Source: Flavobacteriaceae bacterium
GTDB lineage: Bacteria; Bacteroidota; Bacteroidia; Flavobacteriales; Flavobacteriaceae
NCBI GenBank assembly: GCA_019752245.1
Contig: JAIEMH010000144.1
Location: 1-8,286, forward strand
Length of the DNA: 8,286 nucleotides
Direction of reading: 5' to 3'
Below the pieces are notes generated by a model. That model ran no database searches and was not told where the DNA came from. It saw nothing but the letters and a program-made list of their open reading frames with translations. Shown one piece after another: positions 6,882 through 8,286 of this stretch; the first letter of the stretch is position 1, and each line of letters starts with the position of its first letter. The translations under genes and the position numbers were made by a program.

Positions 6882-8216
6882 ATGTATTTTTCAATTATTA
6901 TACCAGTCTACAATAGACCCGATGAAATAAACGAACTACTTGAAAGTTTGCTTTTAACTACTTACACCAATAATTTTGAAATTGTTATAGTAGAAGATGG
7001 TTCTACCATTACATGTGAAGATACCGTTTTAAAATATGCCAATAAGCTTACTATTTCCTATTACTTTAAGGCTAATTCTGGACCAGGAGATTCTAGAAAT
7101 TTTGGAATGAAAAAAGCAAAAGGAGACTATTTTATTATTTTTGATTCCGATTGTATCATTCCAAACCAATATTTAATAGAAGTTGATAAGGAACTTAAAT
7201 CAAATTTTGTTGACTGTTTTGGTGGGCCAGATAACGCATTAAAGTCGTTTTCTAACATTCAAAAAGCAATTAATTTTGCCATGACTTCTTTTTTAACTAC
7301 CGGAGGAATTCGCGGTGGATCTGAAAAAATTAATAAATTTCAACCTAGAAGTTTCAATATGGGAATTTCTAAAAAAGCTTTTGAAGCATCCAATGGTTTC
7401 GGGAATATTCATCCAGGTGAAGATCCAGATTTATCCATCAGATTATGGAAATTAGGATTTGAAACTAGATTGTTCACAAATGCATTTGTTTATCACAAAA
7501 GAAGAATAGATTGGGATAAATTTAGTGTTCAAGTATCAAAATTTGGAAAAGCACGACCAATTCTAAATTCTTGGTATCCCGAATATAAAAAAGTAACTTT
7601 TTGGTTTCCTTCGTTATTTGTTATTGGGTTTATAATTTCCTTAGTGTTGGTTTTTGTTTTATTTGATTGGTTTTTAAAATTTTACTTTTTTTATTTTGTT
7701 GTTATTTTTATAGTTTCAAGTATTCAAAATAGAAATCCTATCATCGGATTTTTATCAATTGTAGCCGTTTGGAAACAATTTTTTGGATACGGAATAGGTT
7801 TCTTAAAATCTTATTTTAAAATTAACGTTCTAAGAAAAAAACCGCAAGATGCTTTTCCAGAATTATTTTTTAAAATAAATGATGAACAACAGTTTGAACA
7901 GAAAAGCATAATTACAGAAAAACAAAACACTATTCAAATTCAAAAATCAGTTGAAAAAGTAGTTGATAAACTTGTAACACCAATTCAAAAAATTGTTGAA
8001 CCTGTAATAAAGAAAACAAAGATTATTGGCTTAACTGGAGGGATTGGTAGCGGAAAAACTACTGTCGCTAACTATCTTCAATCTAAAGGAATACCTGTTT
8101 ACATTTCGGATATTGAAGCTAAAAAGGTTATGGAATTTCCTGAAATAATTTCTAAAATTTCAGATAGAAAAAGTTTCCATTACCGTTATCGCTGCCAGTG
8201 CTCATGTCCTCATTAA
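6882..8216 (+). CDS. Family 2 glycosyltransferase fused in frame to the N-terminus of CoaE; 3' end probably chimeric
   Basis: Residues 1 to about 235 are a GT-A fold family 2 glycosyltransferase, which moves a sugar from a nucleotide-sugar donor to an acceptor, probably a glycan or lipid at the inner membrane. Marks: FSIIIPVYNRPDEI at 3-16, VIVEDGS at 35-41, the DSD metal/donor motif at 88-90, and the acceptor-side GEDPDLSIRLWKLGF at 179-193 with E180-D181. Three hydrophobic membrane segments follow at about 239-261, 263-281 and 287-308. A charged, Lys/Glu/Gln-rich linker (about 326-378) leads without a stop into CoaE-like sequence from residue 379. From about residue 428 to the stop the protein (SFHYRYRCQCSCPH) resembles nothing in either family and is read from foreign-looking DNA. 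ATG 6882 is chosen because the first strand of the fold starts right there. Acceptor and pathway are unknown. The glycosyltransferase part is secure; the fused end is not. Confidence 0.85.
   Translation: MYFSIIIPVYNRPDEINELLESLLLTTYTNNFEIVIVEDGSTITCEDTVLKYANKLTISYYFKANSGPGDSRNFGMKKAKGDYFIIFDSDCIIPNQYLIEVDKELKSNFVDCFGGPDNALKSFSNIQKAINFAMTSFLTTGGIRGGSEKINKFQPRSFNMGISKKAFEASNGFGNIHPGEDPDLSIRLWKLGFETRLFTNAFVYHKRRIDWDKFSVQVSKFGKARPILNSWYPEYKKVTFWFPSLFVIGFIISLVLVFVLFDWFLKFYFFYFVVIFIVSSIQNRNPIIGFLSIVAVWKQFFGYGIGFLKSYFKINVLRKKPQDAFPELFFKINDEQQFEQKSIITEKQNTIQIQKSVEKVVDKLVTPIQKIVEPVIKKTKIIGLTGGIGSGKTTVANYLQSKGIPVYISDIEAKKVMEFPEIISKISDRKSFHYRYRCQCSCPH
8016..8162 (+). other. coaE: Truncated dephospho-CoA kinase (CoaE) domain at the end of the glycosyltransferase frame
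   Basis: CoaE phosphorylates dephospho-CoA to CoA, the last step of CoA synthesis. This stretch gives KIIGLTGGIGSGKTTVANYL, whose P-loop G386-x4-G391-K392-T393 is in the GLTGGIGSGK form characteristic of CoaE. It is followed by IPVYISDIEAKKVM, where D410 fits the conserved acidic position after the second strand. Only about 50 of roughly 200 residues are present before the sequence changes character; the substrate and lid regions are absent. No in-frame ATG, GTG or TTG lies between residue 330 and the P-loop, so CoaE has no usual start of its own here. Either it is translated as a fusion or a start/stop was lost by mutation or sequence error. Confidence 0.82.
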
Positions 8217-8286
8217 CATCATCCGCTGAAAGACCATAATTATAAATTTTCATCTCATCAACCACGCTACTAAATGGCCAGCAACC
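8152..8286 (-). CDS. C-terminal fragment of a LamG/concanavalin-like domain protein (partial, probably foreign)
   Basis: Read from the window end on the minus strand, the frame is open for 44 codons to a TAG at 8154-8152. The protein contains PFSSVVDEMKIYNYGLSADD, which fits the last strand and exit helix of LamG-like jelly rolls (usual form F-x-G-x-IDEVRIYNRALSAxEI). A linker follows, rich in Gly, Asn, Ser and Asp (STGSDNGNGN). Such domains bind carbohydrate or matrix ligands in secreted proteins. The last residues (about FFYLKF) and the stop are probably read across the junction into coaE DNA, so the true C-terminus is unknown. The short length makes this a motif-based call; the higher GC suggests a different source from the rest of the window. 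Confidence 0.5.
   Translation of the reverse strand, partial: GCWPFSSVVDEMKIYNYGLSADDVNEDMSTGSDNGNGNFFYLKF
8160..8180. other. Putative sequence junction (assembly chimera or rearrangement breakpoint)
   Basis: Upstream sequence encodes CoaE on the + strand and has about 32% GC (38 of 120 bases over 8041-8160). Downstream, the + frame loses CoaE resemblance and GC rises to about 41% (48 of 116 bases over 8171-8286), while the minus strand becomes protein-like. The exact breakpoint cannot be fixed from the sequence. No transposon end or target duplication is visible. Confidence 0.6.

Noticed and set aside
8152..8286. A transposon or insertion sequence disrupting coaE
   Set aside because: The visible bases encode a LamG-type C-terminus rather than a transposase, and no terminal repeat is seen; a chimera is simpler, though the window ends too soon to be certain.
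1..8286. A defence, CRISPR or other undescribed multi-gene system
   Set aside because: Genes are unrelated in function, separated by terminators, and mostly of known families; no array, toxin-antitoxin pair or RNA gene is visible.

Overview
The window looks like a low-GC Bacteroidota genome, most likely a member of the Flavobacteriaceae. The evidence is AT-rich coding sequence (about 32% GC where I counted by hand), TAnnTTTG-type -7 promoter elements, little sign of Shine-Dalgarno sequences, and a giant secreted protein with a type IX secretion system (T9SS) sorting tail and flavobacterial GEVED, Ig-like and fibronectin-III modules. The species cannot be named from the sequence alone.

Layout, all native genes on the + strand: (1) 1-1056 is the C-terminal two thirds of the DNA-repair ATPase RecN, cut by the window start. 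(2) 1133-2323 is a complete FabV/TER-type NADH-dependent enoyl reductase, with its own promoter overlapping the recN end and a strong intrinsic terminator behind it. (3) 2413-6795 is a 1460-residue secreted multidomain T9SS cargo protein with no recognisable catalytic domain. Its GEVED + FN3 + PPC-like supermodule occurs twice, separated by an Ig-like / linker-domain / Ig-like block. A UUCG-loop terminator ends the gene. (4) 6882-8216 opens with a family 2 glycosyltransferase that has three membrane segments near its C-terminus. It runs in frame through a charged linker into the N-terminus of dephospho-CoA kinase (CoaE).

The CoaE part breaks off abruptly near 8160-8180. The last roughly 110 bases are richer in GC (about 41%) and read, on the opposite strand, as the C-terminal end of a LamG/concanavalin-like domain. 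The simplest reading is a chimeric contig end or a rearrangement breakpoint, so the 3' end of the fourth gene, including its stop codon, is probably not native.

The four genes do not form one pathway: DNA repair, fatty acid synthesis, a surface protein, and glycosyl transfer plus CoA synthesis. Terminators and promoters split them into separate transcription units. I see no RNA genes, CRISPR arrays, insertion sequences or defence system. The points most worth checking are the glycosyltransferase-CoaE fusion, the foreign 3' end, and the duplicated architecture of the T9SS protein.
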